Notes: generated by a model not told the origin, from the letters alone. A stretch of 64,000 nucleotides of DNA from an uncultured Oscillibacter sp. (GCA_910576865.1 CAJTKE010000004.1:1-64000), one strand, 5' to 3'. Counted from the stretch's first letter, positions 9,316 to 17,514 are shown. A program made the numbers and translations.

Positions 9316-9344
9316 TTGCGGCCCAAGGGTTTCTATGGTATAAT
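9316..9344 (+). promoter_or_regulatory. sigma-A type promoter for the PilZ gene
   Basis: TTGCGG, a 17-base spacer and TATAAT lie 31 bases upstream of the PilZ start and overlap the region divergent to the small membrane protein gene. Confidence 0.75.
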
Positions 9345-9374
9345 AACCGCATTATCGAGTACAGGTGGTGCGGT

Positions 9375-10115
9375 ATGGGTATTTTTTCATTTTTATTCCC
9401 GGACCGGTACGACGTGGAAGTCGCGCCGGCGGAAACGGAGAAAGCGGCGGTCCTGGAGCCGGAGCAGCCGTCTCTGCCCACGCTGAGCGTCGGCATGGCC
9501 ATCGACGTCATGGAGGAGTCCGGGAAAGTGCTGAACGACGGCCTGATCACCGAGTGCAAGGGCCAGGAGCTGACCTTGGGCCGGAAGCCCGGGGCCCTGT
9601 CCTTCCGGCTCAGCGAGATCGGGAGCACGCTTTTTATCCGGGGCTGTGACAGCAGGATGACGCAGTTCTACCTGCGGGCCCGGGTGGCGGAGTCCACCCG
9701 GACGGTGATCAAGCTGAGCGATCTGGAGCCGGAGGTCCGGGACAATCACCGGCGGAACTTCCGCCTGGCGATCAACACCCCCATCTCCATTTTTTACCTC
9801 AACGACGAGCGCCGGGAGCGTCCGGAAAAATGCACCCTGGTGGACATCAGCACCGAGGGCTGCTGCATCCAGACGGAATACCTCCACGGCGAGGGCGAGG
9901 TCATCGTCCTCAAGGTCAAGCTGGACGAGTATATCGCCATGGACCTGGTGGGCGAGATCATCCGGGTGAACGACTGCGGGACCAACGGCTTCCGCTGCGG
10001 CGTCCTCTTCGCCCAGCTCAAAAAAGAGGAGATCGAGAGCCTGACCAAGATGCTCTACAACATCCAGATCAGCAACCGGCGGGAGCACAGCCGCTCCGAG
10101 ACCGGGCACTGGTGA
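9375..10115 (+). CDS. PilZ-domain (c-di-GMP receptor) protein
   Basis: The 246-residue protein resembles YcgR-type receptors: an N-terminal beta domain (about residues 30-110) and a C-terminal PilZ domain (about 115-230). The c-di-GMP signature is present as an Arg-rich RRNFRLAIN segment (RxxxR) and the DISTEG motif (D/NxSxxG). In other bacteria such proteins brake motility or alter surface behaviour; the partner here is unknown. The ATG at 9375 lies close behind AGGTGG and a good promoter. Longer upstream starts would pass through that promoter and are rejected. It ends at a UUCG-loop terminator. Confidence 0.85.
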   Translation: MGIFSFLFPDRYDVEVAPAETEKAAVLEPEQPSLPTLSVGMAIDVMEESGKVLNDGLITECKGQELTLGRKPGALSFRLSEIGSTLFIRGCDSRMTQFYLRARVAESTRTVIKLSDLEPEVRDNHRRNFRLAINTPISIFYLNDERRERPEKCTLVDISTEGCCIQTEYLHGEGEVIVLKVKLDEYIAMDLVGEIIRVNDCGTNGFRCGVLFAQLKKEEIESLTKMLYNIQISNRREHSRSETGHW

Positions 10116-10127
10116 GTTCAGGACCCT

Positions 10128-10156
10128 GGCGGGGCGCTTCGGCGTCCCGCCTTTTT
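10128..10156 (+). terminator. intrinsic terminator of the PilZ gene
   Basis: A ten-pair stem (10128-10137 with 10142-10151) closed by a TTCG loop is followed by five T. Confidence 0.93.
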
Positions 10157-10162
10157 CGCGCC

Positions 10163-10417
10163 TCAGTACCGGCTGGCCTCCTCCTCCTCGCCGCCGTCAA
10201 TCTCCCGGAGGCGCTGGTTCAGGGCCAGGATGATTCCAACCACCACCGCCCCGCCCAAAAAGGCGTAGCCCAGCAGGAAGGGCAGGGCGGGCAGGCCCTC
10301 TCTCGTCCCCAGAAAACCGGCCAGGGCCAGCACGATGGCGATCAGGGGCGTCAGGTACGCCACCACCAGGACCGTGACAACGATGGGGGCGATTTTCTTC
10401 TTAGTAGTTTTTCGCAT
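10163..10417 (-). CDS. small two-TM membrane protein, paralogue of MerR C-terminus
   Basis: This 84-residue protein has a lysine-rich N-terminus, two hydrophobic segments (about residues 10-33 and 45-65) and the tail QRLREIDGGEEEEASRY. The tail aligns with QRIREIGRGEIDDAKNY at the end of the MerR protein immediately upstream, and with the tail of the protein at 9039-9293. The ATG is preceded by GGGAGAGGAG and overlaps the end of the merR gene by 17 bases, so the two are translationally coupled. Function is unknown; a partner or anti-regulator of the membrane-anchored MerR protein is a guess. Confidence 0.7.
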   Translation of the reverse strand: MRKTTKKKIAPIVVTVLVVAYLTPLIAIVLALAGFLGTREGLPALPFLLGYAFLGGAVVVGIILALNQRLREIDGGEEEEASRY

Positions 10418-11051
10418 CGTCGATCTCTCCTCTCCCGATTTCCCGGATTCGCTGGACCAGGGCCAGCACCACGCCGCCGATGATGACCAAAGGGAACAGG
10501 GCGATGACGGCCAGCATAAAGGCCGGGGGCGCGTCGGCGGCGCTCAGGGCGATAAGCCAAAGAATCAGCCCCGCCAGCGCCCCCATCAAAAGAACCATCC
10601 CCACGGTGATGAACACCGGAGCCAGGTAGCGGATGCGCACGTCCCGCTTCTGCTTGTTCTGGAAGGTGGCGCCGCCCTGCTCCATGGCCTCCATCTCCTT
10701 TAATATGCTCCCGGCGTCCAGGTCCCCCAGCCGCTCCTGCCGGTCCGTCAGCCCGGCGCAGAGGCGGATGGCCTGATCCAGGTTGTCCCGGTCCCGCTCC
10801 AGGGTGACCAGATGGCGGCGCATGCCGTCTCCCACGGTGTGGATGCCGCCCTGCATCTTCCGGATCTCCTCCAGGGACACGCCCAGCTTCCGCAGCAGCT
10901 TGATCTGGAGCAGGGTCCGGACCTCCGCCTCGCCGTAGTCCCGGTAGCCGTTCTCACTGTTCCGCCGGGGGGCCAGCAGCCCCTCGGACTCATAGAAGCG
11001 GATGTTCTTCCGTGTGATGCCCACCAGGGCCTCCACCTCGTTGATTTTCAA
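10401..11051 (-). CDS. membrane-anchored MerR-family transcriptional regulator
   Basis: The N-terminal 70 residues are a MerR winged helix-turn-helix (KINEVEALVGITRKNIRFYE, then EGLLAPRRNSENGYRDY), followed by a coiled coil to about residue 125. The C-terminus is unusual: two transmembrane segments (about 143-167 and 176-198) and a cytosolic tail shared with two small neighbouring proteins. The start is uncertain: GTG at 11060 has no clear ribosome site, whereas TTG at 11051 follows GAGGTG at 6 bases. The promoter has the 19-base spacer and dyad typical of MerR operators, so autoregulation is likely. The inducer is unknown. Confidence 0.82.
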   Translation of the reverse strand: MKINEVEALVGITRKNIRFYESEGLLAPRRNSENGYRDYGEAEVRTLLQIKLLRKLGVSLEEIRKMQGGIHTVGDGMRRHLVTLERDRDNLDQAIRLCAGLTDRQERLGDLDAGSILKEMEAMEQGGATFQNKQKRDVRIRYLAPVFITVGMVLLMGALAGLILWLIALSAADAPPAFMLAVIALFPLVIIGGVVLALVQRIREIGRGEIDDAKNY

Positions 11052-11076
11052 GTCCCTCACCTCGGTTTCCGGTCCT

Positions 11077-11107
11077 ATGGTACACCTTCCAGCAGGGGGA
11101 AGGTCAA
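11077..11107 (-). promoter_or_regulatory. MerR-type promoter with 19-bp spacer and operator dyad
   Basis: On the minus strand TTGACC and TACCAT are separated by 19 bases. Within the spacer lies a perfect dyad ACCTTCC-N7-GGAAGGT (11084-11104). Over-long spacers with a central dyad are the hallmark of promoters that MerR proteins untwist. Confidence 0.8.
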
Positions 11108-11174
11108 GAGGGTTTTTGAAAATTTCCGAAAAAAGGCGGAAGAACGCCGGAGGGGCCCGCCTCCGGCGCGATTC

Positions 11175-11555
11175 TCAGATGCTGGTCTGGGGCCGTTCCT
11201 CCCGTTCCAGGGGGAGGTCCGGCCGGGCGGCGGCCACGGCGTCCAGCACCAAGTTGGCGTTTGCCAGCTTCTCGAAGGTGAAGTCCTGGTAGAACTCCCC
11301 GTCGTCGTAGTACAGCCGCAGCCGGGTGACGGGCAGGGCCTTTCCGCAGCAGCCCGTCAGGGGCAGGCTGGTGTTCCGGGTCAGGGCCCGGGTCAGCGAC
11401 GCGAAGGAGAGATACCGCGTCCCCGGAAAGGCGGGGAAGTAGATGGCCCGGTCACTGAAGCGGAACTGCTCCGCCCGGCGGGAGGCGCTGTAATCCCGGT
11501 TGGGGTCCTCCAGCGGGTGGGACTGAGCCAGGGGCTTGGGGGTGAAGATGGCCAT
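11175..11555 (-). CDS. hypothetical protein, 126 residues
   Basis: The ATG at 11555 follows GGGAGG at 9 bases; the longer open frame upstream has no ribosome site and is not used. The product is soluble, has no obvious motif or membrane segment, and I do not recognise a family. It ends LPLEREERPQTSI. The gene is monocistronic and divergent from serA. Confidence 0.6.
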   Translation of the reverse strand: MAIFTPKPLAQSHPLEDPNRDYSASRRAEQFRFSDRAIYFPAFPGTRYLSFASLTRALTRNTSLPLTGCCGKALPVTRLRLYYDDGEFYQDFTFEKLANANLVLDAVAAARPDLPLEREERPQTSI

Positions 11556-11657
11556 GGCGGAAACCTCCCGGACAGGATTTTTGTTCAGTATATGCGCTTT
11601 TTTCAAAATACTCCATGGCAAATGCCACAAAGCGGGGAAATACTGTGGAAATGCCAC

Positions 11658-11686
11658 TTGCCGCCGGGGAAAAAGGACGTTATACT
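11658..11686 (+). promoter_or_regulatory. promoter for serA
   Basis: TTGCCG, 17 bases and TATACT lie about 70 bases upstream of the serA ATG. Two direct copies of AATGCCAC (near 11620 and 11650) lie just upstream and could be regulator sites. Confidence 0.75.
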
Positions 11687-11754
11687 AATACCGGAAACCC
11701 GCCCGGCGGGGGCTCCCTCTGAAATAAATCATCTCTTTTTGTCGGAGGTTTTTC

Positions 11755-12921
11755 ATGTATCGGATCAAGACATTCAACAAGATCGCCCCCCAGGGGCTGG
11801 CGCGGCTGGACCCCGGGCGCTATCAGGTGGGGGAGGATGTGGCGGAGGAGGCGGGCATCCTGGTCCGCTCCGCCAGTCTGCTGGACTACCCCTTTCCCGA
11901 GAGCCTGCTGGCCATCGCCCGGGCGGGGGTGGGGGTGAACAACATCCCCCTGGACCGCTGCTCGGAAAGCGGCGTGGCCGTCTTCTCCACCCCCGGGGCC
12001 AACGCCAACGCCGTCAAGGAGCTGGTGCTCTGCGCCATGCTCATCTCCTCCCGGGACATCACCGGCGCGGTGCGCTGGGTGAGGAACCAGGCGGACTCCG
12101 GCGTGGAGGTGGAGACCGTGGTGGAGAAGGGGAAGGCCGCCTTCGTGGGCCCGGAGCTCTACCGGAAGGCTTTGGGCGTCATCGGTCTGGGGGCCATCGG
12201 CTCCCTGGTCGCCAACGTGGCGCTGGATCTGGGCATGGACGTGTACGGCTTCGACCCCTTCCTCTCCGTGGACGCCGCCCTCCGGCTGGACCGGCACGTT
12301 CACGTGGTCCAGGACGTGAACGAGCTCTATAAAAAGGCGGACTACATCACCGCCCACATCCACTTCAACGAAAAGACCCGCCACATGATCGGCAAAGAGG
12401 CTTTCGACGCCATGAAGCCCGGCGTCCGGCTCATCAATCTGGCCCGGGGCGGCGTGGTGGACGACGAGGCTTTGCTGGCCGCCCTGGACGCGGGGAAGGT
12501 GACGGCCTACGTCACCGACTTCCCCACAAACAAGCTGGTGGCGAATCCCCACGTCATCGCCATGCCCCACCTGGGGGCCTCCACCCCGGAGAGCGAGCAG
12601 AACTGCGCCGTCATGGCGGCGGAGGAGCTGCGGGATTACCTGGAGAACGGGAACATCAAGAATTCCGTGAACCTCCCCGACGTGCGCCTGGACCGCAGCG
12701 GCGTCCAGCGGCTCTGCGTCCTCCACAAGAACATCCCCGCCATGCTGGCCAGCATCACCGCCCTCCTCAGCCGGGACGGCGTGAACGTGGAAAACCTGAG
12801 CAACAAGAGTAAAGGGGACTACGCTTACACCCTGGTGGACCTGGGGGCCAGGGTGGAGCCCGCCGTCCTGGAGGACCTGCGGAACCTGCCCAACGTGATC
12901 CGGGTCCGGTCCATCGGTTAA
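11755..12921 (+). CDS. serA: D-3-phosphoglycerate dehydrogenase
   Basis: The 388-residue protein has the D-isomer 2-hydroxyacid dehydrogenase fold with an NAD-binding GLGAIG motif (about residue 143) and LINLARGGVVDD. The catalytic Arg/Glu/His region ends at MPHLGASTPESE, and a C-terminal ACT domain (about 320-388) is normally the serine-feedback site. It oxidises 3-phosphoglycerate to 3-phosphohydroxypyruvate, the first step of serine synthesis. The ATG follows GGAGG. No serC or serB is adjacent. Confidence 0.9.
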   Translation: MYRIKTFNKIAPQGLARLDPGRYQVGEDVAEEAGILVRSASLLDYPFPESLLAIARAGVGVNNIPLDRCSESGVAVFSTPGANANAVKELVLCAMLISSRDITGAVRWVRNQADSGVEVETVVEKGKAAFVGPELYRKALGVIGLGAIGSLVANVALDLGMDVYGFDPFLSVDAALRLDRHVHVVQDVNELYKKADYITAHIHFNEKTRHMIGKEAFDAMKPGVRLINLARGGVVDDEALLAALDAGKVTAYVTDFPTNKLVANPHVIAMPHLGASTPESEQNCAVMAAEELRDYLENGNIKNSVNLPDVRLDRSGVQRLCVLHKNIPAMLASITALLSRDGVNVENLSNKSKGDYAYTLVDLGARVEPAVLEDLRNLPNVIRVRSIG

Positions 12922-12967
12922 GGGACAAGGAATCTTTTATAAAGTAGCTAGATAAGGAGGGATGTCT

Positions 12968-13777
12968 GTGCCGGACCTGAACGGGGCCCTGCAGCGCTTT
13001 GCCGGAAAGATCGACCTGGAGAATGTGTTCGCCGCCGCCCTGACGCTGCTGGTCTGCCTGCTGGCGGCGCGGCTGCTGCTGAAGCTGGTCCGCCGCCTGC
13101 TGGGCCGGACGAAGCTGGAGGAGCGCGTCCGGCGCTATATCCTGGCGGCCCTCAAGCTGCTGCTGTACACCCTGACGGCGGTCTTCACCGCCGGGAGCCT
13201 GGGGATCGACATGACCTCCCTGGTGGCGCTTCTCTCCGTGGGGTCCCTGGGGGTGACCCTGGCGGCGGAGGACATCCTGGGCAACGTGGCGGGGGGATTG
13301 GTGATTCTGTCCTCCCACCCCTTCGCCATCGGGGACTTCATCGAGTCCGGGGGCGTCTCCGGCACGGTGGAGGAGATCAATCTGAACCACACGAAGCTCG
13401 TCACCCCCGACGGCCTGACGGCCCTCCTGCCCAACAAGGTTTTGGCGGCGTCCCAGGTGACCAACTACACCGTCCTGGGCCGGCGGCGCATCGTCTGGAA
13501 GATGACCGCCGCCTATGGCGCGTCCACGGAGACGGTGAAGGCCGCCTGCCTCCGGGCCGTGGAGGCGACGGAGCACATCCTCCCCGACCCGGCCCCGGCG
13601 GTGTACCTGACGGCCTTCGGCGAAAGCGGCGTGGACTACACGGTCTACTGCTGGGCCGCGGCGGCGGACTTCTGGGCCACCCGGTTCGCTTTGGCGGAGA
13701 ACCTCCGGGCGGAGTTCGGCAGGGCGGGGATTGAGATTCCCTACAACAGGCTGGACGTGCGTATTCAGAAGGACTGA
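12968..13777 (+). CDS. small-conductance mechanosensitive channel (MscS family)
   Basis: The product (about 270 residues) has three N-terminal hydrophobic segments and the MscS core: a glycine/alanine-rich pore helix (VALLSVGSLGVTLAAEDILGN) followed by the beta domain (IGDFIESGGVSGTVEEINL, LLPNKVLA) and a C-terminal domain. These channels open under membrane tension and release osmolytes. An in-frame ATG at 12962 lies only one base from AAGGAGG; GTG at 12968 has the correct spacing and is preferred. It probably has its own transcript or reads through from serA. Confidence 0.88.
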   Translation: MPDLNGALQRFAGKIDLENVFAAALTLLVCLLAARLLLKLVRRLLGRTKLEERVRRYILAALKLLLYTLTAVFTAGSLGIDMTSLVALLSVGSLGVTLAAEDILGNVAGGLVILSSHPFAIGDFIESGGVSGTVEEINLNHTKLVTPDGLTALLPNKVLAASQVTNYTVLGRRRIVWKMTAAYGASTETVKAACLRAVEATEHILPDPAPAVYLTAFGESGVDYTVYCWAAAADFWATRFALAENLRAEFGRAGIEIPYNRLDVRIQKD

Positions 13778-13786
13778 AGAGAAAAG

Positions 13787-13825
13787 GCGGGCCCCCGGCG
13801 CAAGCCGGGGACCCGCTCTTTTTTT
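13787..13825. terminator. strong terminator between convergent genes
   Basis: A 13-bp stem with one mismatch (13787-13799 with 13804-13816), a GCAA loop and a long T run end the mscS gene. The convergent gene stops at 13829. Confidence 0.93.
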
Positions 13826-13828
13826 CGT

Positions 13829-14713
13829 TCACTCCACCGGGCCGATGATGGTGCCGTCGTCCTTCTCCGCCTCCAGCCCGTGGGCGAGGCGCAGCAGCAG
13901 GAAGCCCGTCAGCGTCAGCCCTCCCCCGGCGTAGAGCAGCAGGGAGGACAAATAGGCGCTGCCGTCCGCCAGGGAGGCGGCGCAGAGGACCAGGGACCCG
14001 GCGGCGTAAAACCCGAAGCGCCGGGTCCGCCCCGCCTGGAAGGCGAAGGAGCTGAGCCGGTAGAACCCCAGGGTCATGAACACCAGGGCCAGCAGCTCTA
14101 CATAGTACATGGTCAGGGAGGGGTTCACGGAGTCGATGCGGTAGGTCAGCACCAGCCGCACCACCAGTGCCGCCACGGGCAGCAGGGTGATGGCGGCGGG
14201 GGCCTTGTGCCGGGGCCCGCCCTCCCGCCGGCGGCAGCCCGCCAGCACCGGGAACAGGGACGCGGCGGCGGCCAGGGTCAGCACGCCCAGCAGCGTCTGC
14301 CCCTGGGGGGAGAAGCCCAGCCCCCCGGCCCGGAGGATGCCGTAAATGGCGTGCCGGGAGGAGACCAGCCCCTCCGGCAGGAACGCCAGGCTCTCCGCCA
14401 GGTCCGCAAGGCCGCTGAGGGCCAGGAGAAACACGCCGCACATGGGAACGGTCAGAAGGCCGGCGTTCTCCGTGGAGAAGTCCCGGGGCAGCACGGGGCC
14501 GGGGTCCTCCTCCGCCGGGAGAAGCCGGGCCGTCAGGGCCAGGACGGCGGCGAGGCCCGCCAGCAGGACCGCCAGGGCCAGGGCGGCGAAGTTGCCGGGG
14601 ATGGGGAGGCCGGTGTCCGGCTCGTAGCCGGTGTGGTTCTGCAGCAGCCGCAGCACGCAGGCGGCGGCCCCGCCCAGCGCCGCCGCCAGGGGAAGGGCGT
14701 AACGTTTATCCAT
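13829..14713 (-). CDS. hypothetical polytopic membrane protein
   Basis: The 294-residue protein has about eight hydrophobic segments spread over its length, with short charged loops and an acidic cytosolic tail (EAEKDDGTIIGPVE). No motif points to a transporter family, and I do not recognise it. The ATG is preceded by GAAAGGAC. A promoter with an extended -10 (TGCTATACT) lies within the end of the upstream barstar gene. Confidence 0.65.
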   Translation of the reverse strand: MDKRYALPLAAALGGAAACVLRLLQNHTGYEPDTGLPIPGNFAALALAVLLAGLAAVLALTARLLPAEEDPGPVLPRDFSTENAGLLTVPMCGVFLLALSGLADLAESLAFLPEGLVSSRHAIYGILRAGGLGFSPQGQTLLGVLTLAAAASLFPVLAGCRRREGGPRHKAPAAITLLPVAALVVRLVLTYRIDSVNPSLTMYYVELLALVFMTLGFYRLSSFAFQAGRTRRFGFYAAGSLVLCAASLADGSAYLSSLLLYAGGGLTLTGFLLLRLAHGLEAEKDDGTIIGPVE

Positions 14714-14773
14714 AACAAACTGTCCTTTCGGTAGCCGATTGGCGGGGAGACCCCGTCAAACTCAGTACCCCTT

Positions 14774-14801
14774 AGTATAGCACAGGCGCGGGCTTCTGAA
14801 A
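14774..14801 (-). promoter_or_regulatory. promoter for the membrane protein gene
   Basis: TTTCAG, 16 bases and TATACT with an extended TG lie on the minus strand, about 60 bases upstream of the start codon at 14713. Confidence 0.6.
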
Positions 14802-14805
14802 AGGG

Positions 14806-15078
14806 TTAATTTTCCGCCTCCTCCGCCAGCGCCACCCGGGGAGTCTCCGCCGCCGCCCGGCGGAGGAGGCGGACCAGGGCCCGGCCCCTGGGGCCCAGCC
14901 GGTTCTCCAGCGCCTCCCGGTGGAGGAGGCGGACCGTCACCGGCTCCCCCGGGTCCGTCAGGCAGTCGAAGAGGGCGTCCAGGTTCCGCCCGTACCACGC
15001 CGGCAGGACGGCGGCGAAGCGGTCGTGGACCTCCTCCAGGGACCGGAGCTCCAGCCCGTCCAGCACGATCTCAGCCAT
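14806..15078 (-). CDS. barstar family ribonuclease inhibitor
   Basis: The 90-residue protein matches barstar: LDG near the start, then LPAWYGRNLDALFDCLTD. Residues equivalent to barstar Tyr29, Asp35 and Asp39, which contact the barnase active site, are present as Tyr29, Asp34 and Asp38. It should neutralise any intracellular form of the RNase encoded directly upstream. Its start overlaps the end of the barnase gene (14806-15078 versus 15071-15709), so the two are co-translated. The C-terminus is shortened or divergent from classical barstar. Confidence 0.9.
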   Translation of the reverse strand: MAEIVLDGLELRSLEEVHDRFAAVLPAWYGRNLDALFDCLTDPGEPVTVRLLHREALENRLGPRGRALVRLLRRAAAETPRVALAEEAEN

Positions 15079-15709
15079 CGCCCTCGTCTCCATACAGAAG
15101 CTCGAAGGACTCGTAGTGGTCCTCCGTGTAGTAAATCAGCCCGTCATTGGAGAAGACGATCCGCTTGGCCCCCCGGCTCCTCGCCCCCAGGGTGTCGATG
15201 TCGCATTCCGTCCAGGTCCGTCCCTCGGCGTCCGGCAGAAGACCCTCGTAGTTCCCGAAGCGGCTTCCGCCGATGCACAGGCACTGTCCCGGGGCGTAGG
15301 GCTCCAGGGACCCGCCGGACCAGCCCAGATTCTGGGCCTCCTTCTTGGTGATGAAGTTGTCCGACAGGCGGCCGTAAGTGTGGATGTAGAGGGCCACGTC
15401 CTCCTTGGTGGTGTAGGCCCCGTTTTCCGGCAGGGTATCCGTTCCGGAGGACTGGTCCTTCGAAGGGGCGTTGCCGGGCTTTTCTGATTCCTCCGGCGGG
15501 GCCTCCGGGCTCTCCGCGCCGGGGGACGCCTCCTCCGGCGGCGGGGCCTCCCCGTCCTCCTCCGGGTCCTCCGCCGGGGGGAGGTCCGCCTTCACGTCCT
15601 CGACCCGGGCGCCCTCCTCCGGCACCTCCGTCAGGTCCACGACGCCGCCGCAGGCGGAGAGGGAGAACAGGGTCAAAGCGGCCAGCAGGCCGCTGAGCCA
15701 GCGCTTCAT
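15071..15709 (-). CDS. lipoprotein barnase-type ribonuclease
   Basis: Residues 1-20 form a lipoprotein signal (lipobox SLSAC, Cys20). Residues 21-95 are an acidic Pro/Glu-rich linker. Residues 97-202 align with barnase: LSDNFITKKEAQNLGW (Lys122 for barnase Lys27), GRTWTECDID (catalytic Glu168 for Glu73), Arg179 and Arg183 for Arg83 and Arg87, and TEDHY (His198 for His102). Barnase Arg59 is replaced by Tyr154. It should be a membrane-tethered extracellular guanyl-preferring RNase. The ATG at 15709 has AAAGG at 9 bases; two nearer-upstream ATGs crowd that site. Barstar is the overlapping next gene. Confidence 0.9.
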   Translation of the reverse strand: MKRWLSGLLAALTLFSLSACGGVVDLTEVPEEGARVEDVKADLPPAEDPEEDGEAPPPEEASPGAESPEAPPEESEKPGNAPSKDQSSGTDTLPENGAYTTKEDVALYIHTYGRLSDNFITKKEAQNLGWSGGSLEPYAPGQCLCIGGSRFGNYEGLLPDAEGRTWTECDIDTLGARSRGAKRIVFSNDGLIYYTEDHYESFELLYGDEGDG

Positions 15710-15740
15710 GTCCATCATCCTTTCTTGTGACTATGGGCAC

Positions 15741-15769
15741 AGTATACCAGCTCCGGCAAAAAGAGGCAA
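15741..15769 (-). promoter_or_regulatory. promoter for the barnase-barstar operon
   Basis: TTGCCT, 17 bases and TATACT lie on the minus strand 32 bases before the barnase start. The -35 lies inside the terminator stem of the upstream GH18 gene. Confidence 0.75.
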
Positions 15770-15789
15770 GGGGAAAAGCCCCTTGCCTC
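15758..15789 (-). terminator. terminator of the GH18 gene
   Basis: An 11-bp perfect stem (15763-15773 with 15779-15789), read leftward, is followed by TTTTT. Confidence 0.9.
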
Positions 15790-15796
15790 CTGTGTG

Positions 15797-17497
15797 TCAC
15801 GGGTTGTCCAGCAGTCCCCGGAACCGCTCCAGCAGCACGGCGGTCTGGCCCCGGGCGGCCCGGCCCTGGGGCTGGAGGGTCCCGTCCTTGGTTCCCTGGA
15901 GGATGCTCTCCGCCAGGGCCCAGCTCATGGCCTCCCGGGCGTAGCCGCCGACCTCCCCGGCGTCCCGCCAGCCCCGGAGGGAGGCCCGGGCCCCGCTGTC
16001 CGCCTTTTCCAGCCTGGCGTAGCGCCAGAGAATGGCGGCCAGCTGCTGGCGGCTCACCGGCAGGTCCGGGCGGAAGGTCCCGTCGGCGAAGCCCTCCGCC
16101 ACGCCGCTCCGCGCCGCCCAGGCCACGGCGGCGCTGTAATAGGCGGAGGCGGGCACGTCGGAGAAGGAGGAGCCCCGGACCGCCGGCTCCCCCGCCAGCC
16201 GGTACAGGATGGCGGCGATCTGCCCCCGGGTCACCGTCCCGCCGGGGGAGAAGGTGGTGGGACTGGTGCCGTTCATCAGCCCGGCGGCGTGGACCCGCTC
16301 CACGGCCCCGGCGTACCACGCGTCCTGCGGGACATCCTGGAAGCGCCCGCCGTTCCAGGCGGTCCAGGCGCTTTCGATCAGCTCTCCCCCGGCGTCCTGG
16401 GACAGCTCCCAGAAGCCCACGCCCCCCAGGCCCCGCCGCCGGGCCAGCTCCGCCTTGGCGGCGATGGATTCCGGGTCGTCGTAGGAGAGAAAGGCGCGGT
16501 TCCCGTAGAGGTAGGGGACCCCCGCCTCCCGGTGGCGGAGCTGCCGGCAGCCGGGGCGGTTCAGGTACTCGGCCTTCACCTTGTCCCAGGAGACGGACCG
16601 GGCGCTCTCAAAAGCGCTGTAAAGTCCGCTGTTTTCCCTGGAGACGCCCTGATATATGTACCCGTACAGCGGCATTCCCAGCACCAGCTTTTCCGCCGGG
16701 ACCCCCTGGCCCAGCCAGGAGGAGATGCCGTCGTCCACGCTGGCCCGTCCCCGGGGCGGGCCGTCCGAGGGGGCGTGGAGAGGCGCGTTGAAGTCCGTAC
16801 AGGTGTCCCAGGGCCCGTGGAGATCGTAGGCCATGAGGAAGATGTGGTCCACCGTTTCCGCCACGGCCCGGGGCTCGATGCTGTTCAGATAGCCCCCGCT
16901 CACCGCTCCGGCGATGGTCAGGACGTAGCGCTTCCCGTCCCGCTGTCCCTGCCGGTCCAGCGCCGCCCGGACCTCCCGCAGCAGCAGGGTGAAGTTCTCC
17001 TTGTCCCGGGGCCGGTGGACCACGCCGGGGGCGCCGCCGGAGACGGGATACTCCCAGTCCAGGTCCACGCCGTCCAGGCCGTGGGCCGCGATCAGATCCG
17101 CGCAGCTTTGGGCGAAGGTCCGCCGGGCCCCGGCGGTGGCGGCGGCGTCGGAGAATCCGGCGGATTCGTCCCAGCCCCCCAGGGAAAGAACGATGTTCAG
17201 ATCCGGGTTCCGCTTCCGCAGGGCCGTCAGCTCCCGGAGGGCTTTCCCGTCCCGGACCGGGTCGGCCAGGACGGCCCGGCCGTTTTCAATTTTGGCGAAG
17301 GCGTAGTTGATCTGGGTGAACCGCTCCGCCGGGAGCTTGTCCGGCGTATACCCGCCGGCGGAGGCCCAGGAGGCGTAGTAGCCCACCATCTCCCCGGCTC
17401 CTCCGCTCCCGGCGGCGGAGGCACGCCCGGGGCCCGTCAGGGACAGCAGCAGGGTGAACACCAGGACAAGCGGGACCAGACGGCGCATCTTCCACAT
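15797..17497 (-). CDS. SLH-anchored glycoside hydrolase family 18 protein
   Basis: The 566-residue protein has a signal peptide (to about residue 29, ending GRASAAG). A GH18 TIM barrel follows (about 35-350) with the catalytic DGVDLDWEYP motif (DxxDxDxE), and three SLH repeats (about 365-566) should bind the cell wall. GH18 enzymes cleave chitin or GlcNAc-containing glycans, including peptidoglycan and spore cortex. A surface glycosidase is firm; the substrate is open. The ATG at 17497 follows GGAGGAA; a longer open frame upstream is AT-rich promoter DNA. It shares its SLH anchoring with the large surface protein at 1-4659. Confidence 0.9.
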   Translation of the reverse strand: MWKMRRLVPLVLVFTLLLSLTGPGRASAAGSGGAGEMVGYYASWASAGGYTPDKLPAERFTQINYAFAKIENGRAVLADPVRDGKALRELTALRKRNPDLNIVLSLGGWDESAGFSDAAATAGARRTFAQSCADLIAAHGLDGVDLDWEYPVSGGAPGVVHRPRDKENFTLLLREVRAALDRQGQRDGKRYVLTIAGAVSGGYLNSIEPRAVAETVDHIFLMAYDLHGPWDTCTDFNAPLHAPSDGPPRGRASVDDGISSWLGQGVPAEKLVLGMPLYGYIYQGVSRENSGLYSAFESARSVSWDKVKAEYLNRPGCRQLRHREAGVPYLYGNRAFLSYDDPESIAAKAELARRRGLGGVGFWELSQDAGGELIESAWTAWNGGRFQDVPQDAWYAGAVERVHAAGLMNGTSPTTFSPGGTVTRGQIAAILYRLAGEPAVRGSSFSDVPASAYYSAAVAWAARSGVAEGFADGTFRPDLPVSRQQLAAILWRYARLEKADSGARASLRGWRDAGEVGGYAREAMSWALAESILQGTKDGTLQPQGRAARGQTAVLLERFRGLLDNP

Positions 17498-17514
17498 CGT
17501 TCCAATTCCTCCAA

